From VRUE01 sp963716735 (GTDB lineage Bacteria > Actinomycetota > Thermoleophilia > Solirubrobacterales > 70-9), in the NCBI GenBank assembly GCA_963716735.1, contig OY970321.1, positions 2,604,001 to 2,668,000 of the forward strand: DNA of 64,000 nucleotides, written 5' to 3'. The translations under genes were made by a program, and so were the position numbers. How positions within the stretch are numbered: position 1 is the stretch's first letter; every line of letters begins with the position of its first letter. Below are positions 16,743 to 24,381 of the stretch, in pieces. Under the pieces are notes generated by a model. That model ran no database searches and had not been told where the DNA came from. It saw only the letters and a list, made by a program, of their open reading frames with translations.

Positions 16743-17426
16743 ATGATTCGCAATCTCAAGGCCCTGGGGTTTGTTCTGGCGGTTGTCCTGGCGACGAGCG
16801 CGACGGTTGCCTCGGCAGCATCGGCCGCGGGGCAGCTCACATCCGACGGCCCGGTGAAATTGACAGGGACAAGCGCTGGGGGAGCCGCCACAGCGTTTGG
16901 CTTCAAAGTCGAATGCCACGAGCACGCCACGGTAGGAGCAGTGGGTGAAACACCGCATGGCTTCCTCACCCCCCCGGTCAGCTCGTTCACAGTGCAAACG
17001 CAATCCACCAACTGCGTGGCCACCATCGGCGTGACCGTAGCGCCGGCGACAGTCACAACGAACGGATGCGATGGAGTAACCAAAATCGGCGAGACAATCT
17101 CAGCCGGGAAATGGGGCGGCAGCGGGGAAATCATCTGCCCCGAAAGCAAACAGATCGAAATCCATGCCTACACCAACTCGGCACATACCTCCACGATCTG
17201 CACAGTCAAAATTCCACCGCAGGCCGGGCTCACCGGCGGCTTCGTGGAAAACATCGCCGGGGGCAAAATCACACTCGGCGGGACGATAAAAGGCATAAAA
17301 GCCACCAAGACGGGCGTCCTCTGCGGCGGCACCGCTGAAACGAGCAACGCCGAAGTCCACGGCGACGCCGTGGTCAGCGGCACGAACAATGCCGGCGCAG
17401 CGACAGCAATATCAATCAGCGACTAG
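16743..17426 (+). CDS. Secreted protein, paralogue of the convergent neighbour
   Basis: 227 residues with a clear signal peptide (MIRNLKALGFVLAVVLATSATVASAASAAG). The mature part is a Gly/Thr-rich beta protein with cysteines (VECHEHATV, STNCVATIGV, TNGCDGV, IICPES, ICTVKIPPQ, GVLCGG) that probably form disulphides outside the cell. The motif CTVKIPPQ (about residue 153) is shared with the gene at 17491-18132 (CTIKIPPQ), so the two are paralogues in convergent arrangement. I know no function; the look is of a lineage-specific exported protein. Confidence 0.75.
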   Translation: MIRNLKALGFVLAVVLATSATVASAASAAGQLTSDGPVKLTGTSAGGAATAFGFKVECHEHATVGAVGETPHGFLTPPVSSFTVQTQSTNCVATIGVTVAPATVTTNGCDGVTKIGETISAGKWGGSGEIICPESKQIEIHAYTNSAHTSTICTVKIPPQAGLTGGFVENIAGGKITLGGTIKGIKATKTGVLCGGTAETSNAEVHGDAVVSGTNNAGAATAISISD

Positions 17427-17439
17427 GAAGCCGCCAGCG

Positions 17440-17473
17440 CGAGCCTGGAGCCCCCTCGGGTGCTCCAGGCTCG
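17440..17473. terminator. Bidirectional hairpin terminator
   Basis: Perfect 12-bp inverted repeat (cgagcctggagc / gctccaggctcg) with a 10-base loop between two convergent genes; it can serve both. No U-tract. Confidence 0.75.
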
Positions 17474-17490
17474 TCACCGACTGGGTCTGG

Positions 17491-18132
17491 CTAGTCGACC
17501 CAGATTCCCACGTGGTTTTCTTCTGAGTCCTCGCCTTTGACTGTGATCACGCCGGTGTAGGAGCCGTTTTCTGTTGTTTCTTCTTCGCTCGCGCAGCCGG
17601 CGCCCACTTCTTCGTAGTGGATTTCGGAGACGTTCAGGTCTGCGATGACGCTTCGTGTCGTCCCTTCGCCCTCATTTGTGAATGTGACTTCTTTGAGAGG
17701 CGCTTGTGGCGGAATCTTGATCGTGCATTCCTGGGTATCGATTTCGAGTTCTTCTCCCATCGGGCACTCGATTCCCATGCGCGCCTCGATGGGTTCTTCC
17801 TGTTCTTCGAGGTGGAACGTGTACCGGCAGCCGTTCAGTGTGACCAAGGCGTTCTGCATGCCGACTTTGCATTGTTCGTATGTCGGTTTGAGTGTCATTG
17901 TCGTCGTTGTCATCGGGTTTTGCGAGCCGTCGAACCTGGCGACGTTGCATTTCATTACGCCCAGGTCGGTGGTCAACGTGTTGGCCACCATGCCCGTCTG
18001 TCCGCCTGTCAGGAAGATGCCGGCGAATTCAGAATGGAAAAAGGGATTGGCCGATGCGGCAGGAGCTGCGGCCGCGCTCATCGAGAGGGCCGCGAGCAGA
18101 CCGAGCCCGAGGATCTTGATGCTGCTGATCAT
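17491..18132 (-). CDS. Secreted protein, paralogue of 16743-17426
   Basis: 213 residues. Start at 18132 is chosen because aaggagaac precedes that ATG; an upstream extension to 18210 is less likely. Signal peptide MISSIKILGLGLLAALSMSAAAAPAASA. The mature protein is beta-rich with cysteines (VMKCNVA, YEQCKVG, NGCRYTF, IECPMG, QECTIKIPPQ, GAGCASE). The CTIKIPPQ motif (about residue 135) and the cysteine spacing relate it to the convergent gene at 16743. Function unknown; exported and probably disulphide-stabilised. Confidence 0.75.
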   Translation of the reverse strand: MISSIKILGLGLLAALSMSAAAAPAASANPFFHSEFAGIFLTGGQTGMVANTLTTDLGVMKCNVARFDGSQNPMTTTTMTLKPTYEQCKVGMQNALVTLNGCRYTFHLEEQEEPIEARMGIECPMGEELEIDTQECTIKIPPQAPLKEVTFTNEGEGTTRSVIADLNVSEIHYEEVGAGCASEEETTENGSYTGVITVKGEDSEENHVGIWVD

Positions 18133-18243
18133 CTTGTTCTCCTTCGTCGGGACCGCCCGGAGATGGGCAATCGTCTCGACAATTTGATCAAGAATTACTT
18201 TGTAATGCAAAGCGCGCTTCTCGAGCGACGCGATCCCGGGGCT

Positions 18244-19395
18244 CTAAGCCCGCCCGGCGGCGATCTCTATCCGCTGCTCGCTCGAGGCGAAGAGGTAGCG
18301 GTTGATCTCGGCGAGGCCGCCGAGGTCGTGGACGTCCTCGTCCAGATAGGGGACACGGATCACACCCTGGGTGCGCAGCTCTCGCGCCAGGTGCTCGATA
18401 TTGCCCGCGTCGCGCTCGGCGAGCGCCTGGTAGTGGGCGAAGTTCTCGGCGACGCGCCCGGCAAGATCCTCGTCGCCCAGCTTCGCGGCAAGGTTTGCCT
18501 CGAGGTCGCCGTCATCCCCTCGGAGGCGCTCGGCGGGGTAGTGGACCTTGTTGACGATGACGCCGCCGAAGGGCAGCTTGGCCTCGACCAGCTTGCGGTG
18601 GAAGTAGACGGCCTCGTCGATCGGCTCTCCCTGGGGGCCGCAGACGACGAGGAAGCAGGTGTGGGGGTCGGCGAGCAGGTTGTTGACCCGCTTTGCCCGG
18701 GCCTGGAAGCCGTCGACCATGCCGCTGAAGGCGTTGAAGAACTCCGCCAGGTCGGCGAGCAGGTCGAAGCCGACGATCCGCTTGAAGACCGAGAGGGCGA
18801 CTGAGGCGCCGCGCCCGGCCACCCGTGCCGCCAGGCCGGTCGGCTTCATGAAGACGCGCAGCGAGCGGCCCTCGATGAACTGGGTGAGGCGTTTGGGGGC
18901 GTCGAGGAAATCGAGCGCGTTGCGGGTCGGCGGCGTGTCGAGGACGAGCAGGTCGAAGCGACCTTCGGTGTGCAGCTCGAACAGCTTCTCCATCGCCATG
19001 TACTCCTGCGAGCCCGCAAGCGCGTTGGAGATCTGTTGGTAGATGCGGTTGTCGAGGACGCGGTCGCGTGACTCCTCGTCGGGCGCCTGGCGGGCGACCA
19101 GCTCGTCGAAGGTCGCCTTGGCGTCGAGCATCATCGCCCACAGCTCGCCCTTGATCTCGACCCCGTGCTGCTCGAACAGCTTCGGATCGACCTGAGTTGC
19201 CTCGTTGCCGAGCTCTTGCAGGCCCAGCGAGTCGGCGAGGCGCTTGGCCGGGTCGATGGTCAGCACGCAGACCCGCAGCCCGCGCGCCGCCATGCCGGCG
19301 GCTATCGCCGCCGAGGTCGTCGTCTTGCCGACCCCGCCCGAGCCGGCGCAGATGCAGATGTCCTTGCCTTCGAGGATCTCGTCGACCGCGGGCAT
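18244..19395 (-). CDS. ArsA/Get3-family ATPase (second of a pair)
   Basis: 383 residues. Deviant Walker A GSGGVGKTTTSAAIAAGMAARG, switch-type LLVLDTPPTRNALDFLDAP and ATPase motifs of the ArsA/Get3/MinD superfamily (VLTIDPAKRLADSLG). No second ATPase half in the same chain, so it would dimerise, perhaps with the product of the upstream gene, with which it overlaps (ATGA at 19393-19397). Actinobacterial pairs of this kind are annotated 'anion-transporting ATPase'; no ars genes are near, so arsenite export is unlikely and the real cargo is unknown. Confidence 0.85.
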   Translation of the reverse strand: MPAVDEILEGKDICICAGSGGVGKTTTSAAIAAGMAARGLRVCVLTIDPAKRLADSLGLQELGNEATQVDPKLFEQHGVEIKGELWAMMLDAKATFDELVARQAPDEESRDRVLDNRIYQQISNALAGSQEYMAMEKLFELHTEGRFDLLVLDTPPTRNALDFLDAPKRLTQFIEGRSLRVFMKPTGLAARVAGRGASVALSVFKRIVGFDLLADLAEFFNAFSGMVDGFQARAKRVNNLLADPHTCFLVVCGPQGEPIDEAVYFHRKLVEAKLPFGGVIVNKVHYPAERLRGDDGDLEANLAAKLGDEDLAGRVAENFAHYQALAERDAGNIEHLARELRTQGVIRVPYLDEDVHDLGGLAEINRYLFASSEQRIEIAAGRA

Positions 19396-20366
19396 CAGCC
19401 GAGCCTCTTGGCGAGCGTCTGCGCCGCCTCGACGCCCAGCTCGGGCTCGAAGAGGAAGGGCAGGGTCTTGACCGGCGTCTCGACCCGGCGCCGCAGGCGC
19501 GCCAGCTGCGCGCGTTGCGAGCGGGCACGGCCATGCTCGGAGGTGGCGGCACGGGCCGCCGCACGCATGTTTCCGTCCTCGCCGTCGGCAAGCTCGGCGA
19601 GTCGCTCGGCCTCCCCCTTGGAGAAGCGCTCCGGATAAAGCCCGTTGAGGTAGACGCGGTCGACGGCAACGCCGACCTCGGTGCGCAGTTCGCTCTCCAG
19701 CGCCGCGGTCTCGTTGACCGGCATCTCCTCCGGTAGCGCGACGATCGCGGTGCCGGTGTGCTCATGGTCGGTGATCAAGCGGTCGAGCTGCTGCGCCTGG
19801 GAGTGGATCGGCCCGACCCGCGCGATCGCGGCGAAGGTGCGCGGCGTCTGCAGGAAACCGATGCCATGACCGGTGGCGGGCGCGTCGACGATCACCAGGT
19901 CGTACTTGCGCCCCTGCTTCACCTTGCGGTCAAGCTGGGCCAGCTCCCAGATCTTGCCGATCGTGACCAGCTCCTTGAGGCCGGGCGTCGCCGCGGCGAG
20001 GTAGGAGAAGATGCGGCTGCGAAAGAGCAGGTCGCGCATCGCCCGGACCTTGAGCTGGAGCAGGACGTACTCGCGCATCGACTCGTCGGGGTCGATCGAG
20101 ATCGACCAGAGGTTCTCCGCCATCTCGACCTCGTGGAAGCCGACTTCGGTGTGATCGAAGATCCGCGAGGCGTTCTCCTGCGAGGAGACCTCGCAGACGA
20201 TCGTGCGCTTACCGGCTTCGGCCGCACGGAGGCCCAGCGCGACCGCGACGGTGGTCTTGCCGACTCCTCCCTTGCCGGTCACGAAGACCAGTCGCTTGTC
20301 GAGTAGTTCGGGGATTGGGGTGATTCCTAGCAATTTCGAGAGGTGGCAGGAAAAACGGGCGGTCAT
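19395..20366 (-). CDS. ArsA/Get3-family ATPase (first of a pair)
   Basis: 323 residues from ATG 20366 (frame open far upstream, but antisense to parA there). P-loop VTGKGGVGKTTVAVALGLRAAEAGKR follows at about residue 30; then YDLVIVDAPATGHGIGFLQTP (Walker B region with the DAPATGH signature of this subgroup). The C-terminus (VETPVKTLPFLFEPELGVE) is characteristic of the actinobacterial ArsA-like pair. Stop overlaps the start of the partner ATPase. The start lies 16 bases from the divergent parA-like ATG, so both share a very short promoter region or overlap. Confidence 0.85.
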   Translation of the reverse strand: MTARFSCHLSKLLGITPIPELLDKRLVFVTGKGGVGKTTVAVALGLRAAEAGKRTIVCEVSSQENASRIFDHTEVGFHEVEMAENLWSISIDPDESMREYVLLQLKVRAMRDLLFRSRIFSYLAAATPGLKELVTIGKIWELAQLDRKVKQGRKYDLVIVDAPATGHGIGFLQTPRTFAAIARVGPIHSQAQQLDRLITDHEHTGTAIVALPEEMPVNETAALESELRTEVGVAVDRVYLNGLYPERFSKGEAERLAELADGEDGNMRAAARAATSEHGRARSQRAQLARLRRRVETPVKTLPFLFEPELGVEAAQTLAKRLG

Positions 20367-20381
20367 GCGAATACCCGCGCA

Positions 20382-21485
20382 ATGGGATTCCTTAGCCGCA
20401 GAAACAAGTCCGTGAAGTCCGCGCCGGCCTCCGTACAGGTCGAGGAGGAGGCGCATCCGATCGTCGAGGAGTTGCAGGCGATGGAGGAGGCCGTGCCTGA
20501 GCAGCCCCTGGCCGCGGGTCCTGTCGCGGAGGGCAGCCCTCCCGCTCACCCACGGGAGGGACAACCCTCCACGCCACCCGCGGAAGGAGCCTCTCCGGTT
20601 GAAGCTGAAAAGGATGAAGCGCCTGCGGAGGACGTTGAGCCGGAGCGGTTCATGCCGCGGGATCTGATTGCTCCCAGCCGGCACGAAGCTGTTGTGGAGG
20701 AGCCCGCGGTCGAGGTGCCCACCGCGCACGCCGACGTCATCGCGTTCGCCAATCAGAAGGGCGGGGTCGCCAAGACGACCACCACTTTGAATCTTGCCGT
20801 TGCCTTTGCCGAGTCCGGGCACCGGGTGCTCTGCATCGACCTCGATCCGCAGGGGAACTTGACGATGAGCCAGGGGATCGATCCGGACAAGGTCGAGAAG
20901 AGCCTCTACGACGTGCTCGTCAACGACATGCCGATCAGCGAGATCATCCAGCACCGCGAGATCGACATCGCCGTCGCCTCGATCGATCTGGCCGGGGCGG
21001 AGATCGCGATGAGCACCAAGATCGGCCGCGAGCGCTCGCTGGAGAAGGCGCTGAAAGAGGTAATCGCCGATTACGACTTCGTCTGCATCGACACGCCGCC
21101 CAGTCTCGGGCTGCTGACGATCAACGCGCTGACCGCCGCCAACAAGGTGATCGTCCCCGTTCAGTGCGAGTATTTGTCGATGCGCGGACTGGTCCAGCTC
21201 CAGAACACGCTGAAGATGATTCAGGAGAACCTCAACCCCGACGTGCGGATCGAGGGCATCTTGCCGACGATGCTCGACTCGCGCACGGTTCACGCCAAGG
21301 AGGCGGTGGAGATCCTCGAAGAGAACTTCGGCGACCTCGTCTTCCGCTCACGCATCCGCAAGGCGATCAAATTCGCCGAGGCTCCGGTCAAAGGCGCCAG
21401 CGTGCTCAAGTACGATCCGCAGAGCAACGCCGCAGGCTACTATCGAGACTTGGCCGAGGAGGTTTTGGCACATGAGTCGGCGTAA
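20382..21485 (+). CDS. ParA/Soj-family ATPase with disordered N-terminal extension
   Basis: 367 residues from ATG 20382. Residues 1-115 are disordered and Pro/Glu/Ala-rich and include a 24-residue segment encoded by a palindromic repeat (residues about 44-67). The ATPase domain begins at ADVIAFANQKGGVAKTTTTLNLA (deviant Walker A, K131), then CIDLDPQGNLT, YDFVCIDTPPSLGLLTINAL and QCEYLSMRGLVQL, all typical of Soj/ParA. It overlaps ftsZ by 14 bases. No parB gene or parS site (TGTTTCACGTGAAACA-like) was seen here, so it may be a cell-division or orphan ParA that positions a cargo (perhaps FtsZ) rather than the chromosome partition ATPase. Confidence 0.85.
   Translation: MGFLSRRNKSVKSAPASVQVEEEAHPIVEELQAMEEAVPEQPLAAGPVAEGSPPAHPREGQPSTPPAEGASPVEAEKDEAPAEDVEPERFMPRDLIAPSRHEAVVEEPAVEVPTAHADVIAFANQKGGVAKTTTTLNLAVAFAESGHRVLCIDLDPQGNLTMSQGIDPDKVEKSLYDVLVNDMPISEIIQHREIDIAVASIDLAGAEIAMSTKIGRERSLEKALKEVIADYDFVCIDTPPSLGLLTINALTAANKVIVPVQCEYLSMRGLVQLQNTLKMIQENLNPDVRIEGILPTMLDSRTVHAKEAVEILEENFGDLVFRSRIRKAIKFAEAPVKGASVLKYDPQSNAAGYYRDLAEEVLAHESA
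20512..20583. repeat. 72-bp in-frame palindromic repeat, copy 1 (in parA-like gene)
   Basis: Bounded by an 8-bp inverted repeat (ccgcgggt / acccgcgg) with two internal hairpins (ggaggg-cag-ccctcc and ggaggg-acaa-ccctcc). 63 of 72 bases match copy 2 in ftsZ. It encodes AGPVAEGSPPAHPREGQPST and a few more residues. Confidence 0.85.
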
Positions 21486-22866
21486 GCGGGCGAGCATGCG
21501 CGAGGGTCCTCTTTCCGATCTTTTCCGTAGTACGTCCGAGGACGCTCCCGCCGATCCGCCCGAGGCACCAGAGGAGTCGACCGCGGGTCCTGTCGCCGGA
21601 GGCAGCCCTCCGGCTCACCCGCCGGAGGGACAGCCCCCGACGCCACCCGCGGGTGAGGGGTCTGAGGCGGAGGGGTCGACCGAGTCGGCGCCCGAGAGGC
21701 TTAAGCGGGTGTTCGAAGAGGAGCCGCTGCCGCGAGCTGAACAAGCTTCTGAAACGCCGCGGTACGGGCGGGAGGAACCTGAGTATGAGCCGCCTGGCAG
21801 CGGGGAGCCGCATCAGCCGGTGATCCGGGTTGTGGGAGTTGGCGGCGCCGGCGTGAACGCGGTCAACCGGATGGTCGACGCCAACGTGCCCGGGGTCGAG
21901 TTCATGGCGGTCAACACCGATCTTCAGTCGCTGCAGCTCTGCGTCGCCGACGTCACCGTTCACATCGGCGAGGAGCAGACGCGCGGTCTCGGTGCCGGCG
22001 CCGATCCCCAGGTCGGCCACCGCTCCGCCTTCGAGGAGCAGGACAAGATCAAGCGTCTGCTCAAGGGCTCCGACATGGTCTTCGTCGCCGCCGGCGCCGG
22101 CGGCGGTACCGGCAGCGGGGCCGCTCCGGTCATCGCCCGCCTCGCCCGCGAGGTCGGCGCGCTCACCGTCGGCATCGTCACCAAGCCGTTCAGCTTCGAG
22201 GGTTCCCGGCGTGGCACCCAGGCCGGCAAGGGGATCGACGAGCTGGCGGCGGAGGTCGACACGCTGATCGTCGTCCCCAACGACCGCCTGCTCGAGGTTC
22301 TCGACCAGCACACCTCGATGGTCGAGGCCTTCCAGGTCGCCGACGACGTGTTGCGCCAGGGAGTGCAGGGAATATCCGACCTGGTCACGCTGCCGGCTCT
22401 GATCAACCTCGATTTCGCCGACGTGCGGACGATCATGTCCGACGCCGGCCGGGCGCTGCTCGGGATCGGCATGGGCAGCGGCGAGGGCCGAGGCCTGCTC
22501 GCCGCCGAGAAAGCGATCTCTTCTCCTCTTCTGGAGACCTCGATGGAGGGCGCGCGGGCGATCCTGCTCTCGATCACCGGTGGCCCAGATCTCTCCCTGG
22601 TCGAAGTCAGCGAGGCGGCGAAGCTGGTCGGCGAGGCCGCCCACCCCGACGCCAACATCATCTTCGGCGCCAACATCGACGAGGAGCTGGGCGACCAGAT
22701 CTGGGTCACCGTCGTCGCCACCCGCTTCGACGGCCAGGCGCCACCGCGGCGTGCCGCCGAGCCGACGATCCGCCGCACCACGGACGCCGGCCGCGGCCGC
22801 GCGCCACGCAACGAGAAGGCCGGCGAGCTGAGCTCGCTGGACGTGCCTGAGTTCCTTCCTGGATAG
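21472..22866 (+). CDS. ftsZ: Cell division GTPase FtsZ with long N-terminal extension
   Basis: 464 residues. Tubulin-like GTPase that forms the division ring. Seen: IRVVGVGGAGVNAVNRM (from about residue 117), the tubulin signature GAGGGTGSGAAP, T7-loop region NLDFADVRTIM, and the C-terminal conserved peptide LDVPEFLPG that binds membrane anchors. Start ATG 21472 has a good Shine-Dalgarno (aggagg, 9-base spacing) and overlaps the parA-like gene. FtsZ normally has only about 10-20 residues before the GTPase domain; here about 115 disordered residues precede it, including the 24-residue repeat-encoded segment. No ftsA/ftsQ/mur genes are adjacent, so this is not the usual dcw cluster position. 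Confidence 0.95.
   Translation: MSRRKRASMREGPLSDLFRSTSEDAPADPPEAPEESTAGPVAGGSPPAHPPEGQPPTPPAGEGSEAEGSTESAPERLKRVFEEEPLPRAEQASETPRYGREEPEYEPPGSGEPHQPVIRVVGVGGAGVNAVNRMVDANVPGVEFMAVNTDLQSLQLCVADVTVHIGEEQTRGLGAGADPQVGHRSAFEEQDKIKRLLKGSDMVFVAAGAGGGTGSGAAPVIARLAREVGALTVGIVTKPFSFEGSRRGTQAGKGIDELAAEVDTLIVVPNDRLLEVLDQHTSMVEAFQVADDVLRQGVQGISDLVTLPALINLDFADVRTIMSDAGRALLGIGMGSGEGRGLLAAEKAISSPLLETSMEGARAILLSITGGPDLSLVEVSEAAKLVGEAAHPDANIIFGANIDEELGDQIWVTVVATRFDGQAPPRRAAEPTIRRTTDAGRGRAPRNEKAGELSSLDVPEFLPG
21581..21652. repeat. 72-bp in-frame palindromic repeat, copy 2 (in ftsZ)
   Basis: Same ends (ccgcgggt / acccgcgg) and length as copy 1; the first internal hairpin has shifted register (gccggagg-cagc-cctccggc), so pairing is kept although bases changed. 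It encodes AGPVAGGSPPAHPPEGQPPT and a few more residues of the FtsZ N-terminal extension. Confidence 0.85.
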
Positions 22867-22875
22867 CTCCGCGCC

Positions 22876-24381
22876 ATGACCGGCGTCGTCGCGGCGGGGC
22901 ATCCCCTTACCGCTGAGGCCGGAGCCGACGTCCTGCGCGCCGGCGGTAACGCCGTCGATGCCGCGGTCGCAGCGGTCCTTGCCTCCTTCGCCGTCGAGAG
23001 CCCCCTGACCGGCTTCGGCGCCGGTGGCTTCATGATGGTCAGCCGCGGTGAGGAGACGGTCCTGATCGACTTCTTCGTCGCGGCGCCCGGCAAGGACGGG
23101 ATCGAGCGCGGGGTGGAGCTCGCTGCGGTGCCGGTTCATTTCGACGAGGAGACGGTGCAGACGTTCTACGTCGGCCCGGCGTCGTGTGGGGTCCCGGGGA
23201 CGGCCGCCGGCCTGGAGCTGGCGCTGCGGCGCTTCGGCTCGGTGCCGCTCGTCGATTTGACCGGCGCGGCGGTGCAGCTCGCCCGTGAGGGCGCCCCGGT
23301 CAACGCCGAGCAGGCCTACATCCTCGAGATCCTCTGGCCGATTCACGAGCGGCTGGCCGAGACGCGTGAGCTCTACGCGCCGCAGGGGCGTCCGCTGGGC
23401 GAAGGGGATGTCTTCCGCTTCCCCGAGCTGGCCGAGGAGCTGGAACGCTTCGGCACCGAGGGCGCCGAGCCCTTCTACCGCGGCGAGGTCGCCGCTGTGC
23501 TGAGCAGCTATGTATCCGCGCATGGCGGCACCCTCGGCGCCACCGACCTGGCCGAGTACGAGGCGATCGAGCGCCGGCCTATCCACGTCCCGTTCCGGGG
23601 CGCCGAAGTCTTGACCAACCCGCCGCCCTCATCCGGCGGGATCCTGATCGCCTACTCGCTCGGCCTGCTCGAGCGACTGGGGGACACGTGCGGCCCCGAG
23701 CAACTGGTCGCGGCGATGGATGCCGCCAACAGCGCCCGCGGCGAGGAGTTCGCCGAAGCCCTCTACGGCGATGGCCTGGAGCAGACCCTGCTCGATCCTC
23801 AGCGCCTCGACCTGCGGGCCGGCGACCTGCTCGGCTCGACTACGCACATCGCCGTGCTCGACGGTGACGGCATGTGTGCCAGCGTCACCTGCTCGAACGG
23901 TTCCGGCTCCGGAGTCCTCGTCCCCGGCACGGGCGTGATCCTCAACAACATGCTCGGGGAGGAGGACCTCAACCCACTCGGCTTCCACGCGATCGCACCC
24001 GGCCGGCGGGTGCCCTCGATGATGGCGCCGACGGTGGTGCGGCGCGACGGCGAGATCGAGCTCGGCCTGGGCAGCGCCGGTTCCAACCGGATCCGCTCGG
24101 CGATCCTGCAGACGGTGGTGCGCACGGTCGAGCAGGGTATGAGCGCCGGCGACGCCGTGCGCGCGCCGCGCCTGCACTTCGAGCAGGGGGTCGTCCAGGC
24201 AGAGCCGGGGATCGACGAGGAGGCGCTGGCGCGGATCGAGGCACGCGGCATCCCCGTCCTGCGGCGACCGCGGATCAACCTCTTCTTCGGCGGCGTGCAG
24301 GCGGTCGCCCGCGATCGGGCGACGGGCGCTCAGAGCGGCGGCGGCGATCCGCGCCGTGGCGGTAGCGTGGCGGTCGCATGA
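22876..24381 (+). CDS. ggt: Gamma-glutamyltransferase family protein
   Basis: 501 residues. Starts GVVAAGHPLTAEAGADVLRAGGNAVDAAVAAVLA, the standard opening of the large subunit, with GFGAGGFMMV. The Ntn-hydrolase nucleophile threonine is in GSTTHIAVLDGDG (small-subunit start after autocleavage), followed by NGSGSGVLVPGTGVILNNMLGEED, all conserved. No signal peptide, so it is probably cytoplasmic, unlike secreted GGTs; it would hydrolyse or transfer gamma-glutamyl groups of glutathione-like or other substrates. It begins 9 bases after ftsZ and its stop overlaps the next start (ATGA). Confidence 0.9.
   Translation: MTGVVAAGHPLTAEAGADVLRAGGNAVDAAVAAVLASFAVESPLTGFGAGGFMMVSRGEETVLIDFFVAAPGKDGIERGVELAAVPVHFDEETVQTFYVGPASCGVPGTAAGLELALRRFGSVPLVDLTGAAVQLAREGAPVNAEQAYILEILWPIHERLAETRELYAPQGRPLGEGDVFRFPELAEELERFGTEGAEPFYRGEVAAVLSSYVSAHGGTLGATDLAEYEAIERRPIHVPFRGAEVLTNPPPSSGGILIAYSLGLLERLGDTCGPEQLVAAMDAANSARGEEFAEALYGDGLEQTLLDPQRLDLRAGDLLGSTTHIAVLDGDGMCASVTCSNGSGSGVLVPGTGVILNNMLGEEDLNPLGFHAIAPGRRVPSMMAPTVVRRDGEIELGLGSAGSNRIRSAILQTVVRTVEQGMSAGDAVRAPRLHFEQGVVQAEPGIDEEALARIEARGIPVLRRPRINLFFGGVQAVARDRATGAQSGGGDPRRGGSVAVA

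Noticed and set aside
18244..20366. Arsenite efflux operon
   Set aside because: Only ArsA-like ATPases; no arsB, arsD, arsR or arsC nearby.
19395..21293. 632-residue single ATPase gene
   Set aside because: The part above 20366 is antisense to the parA-like gene and lacks coding character; the real gene starts at about 20366.
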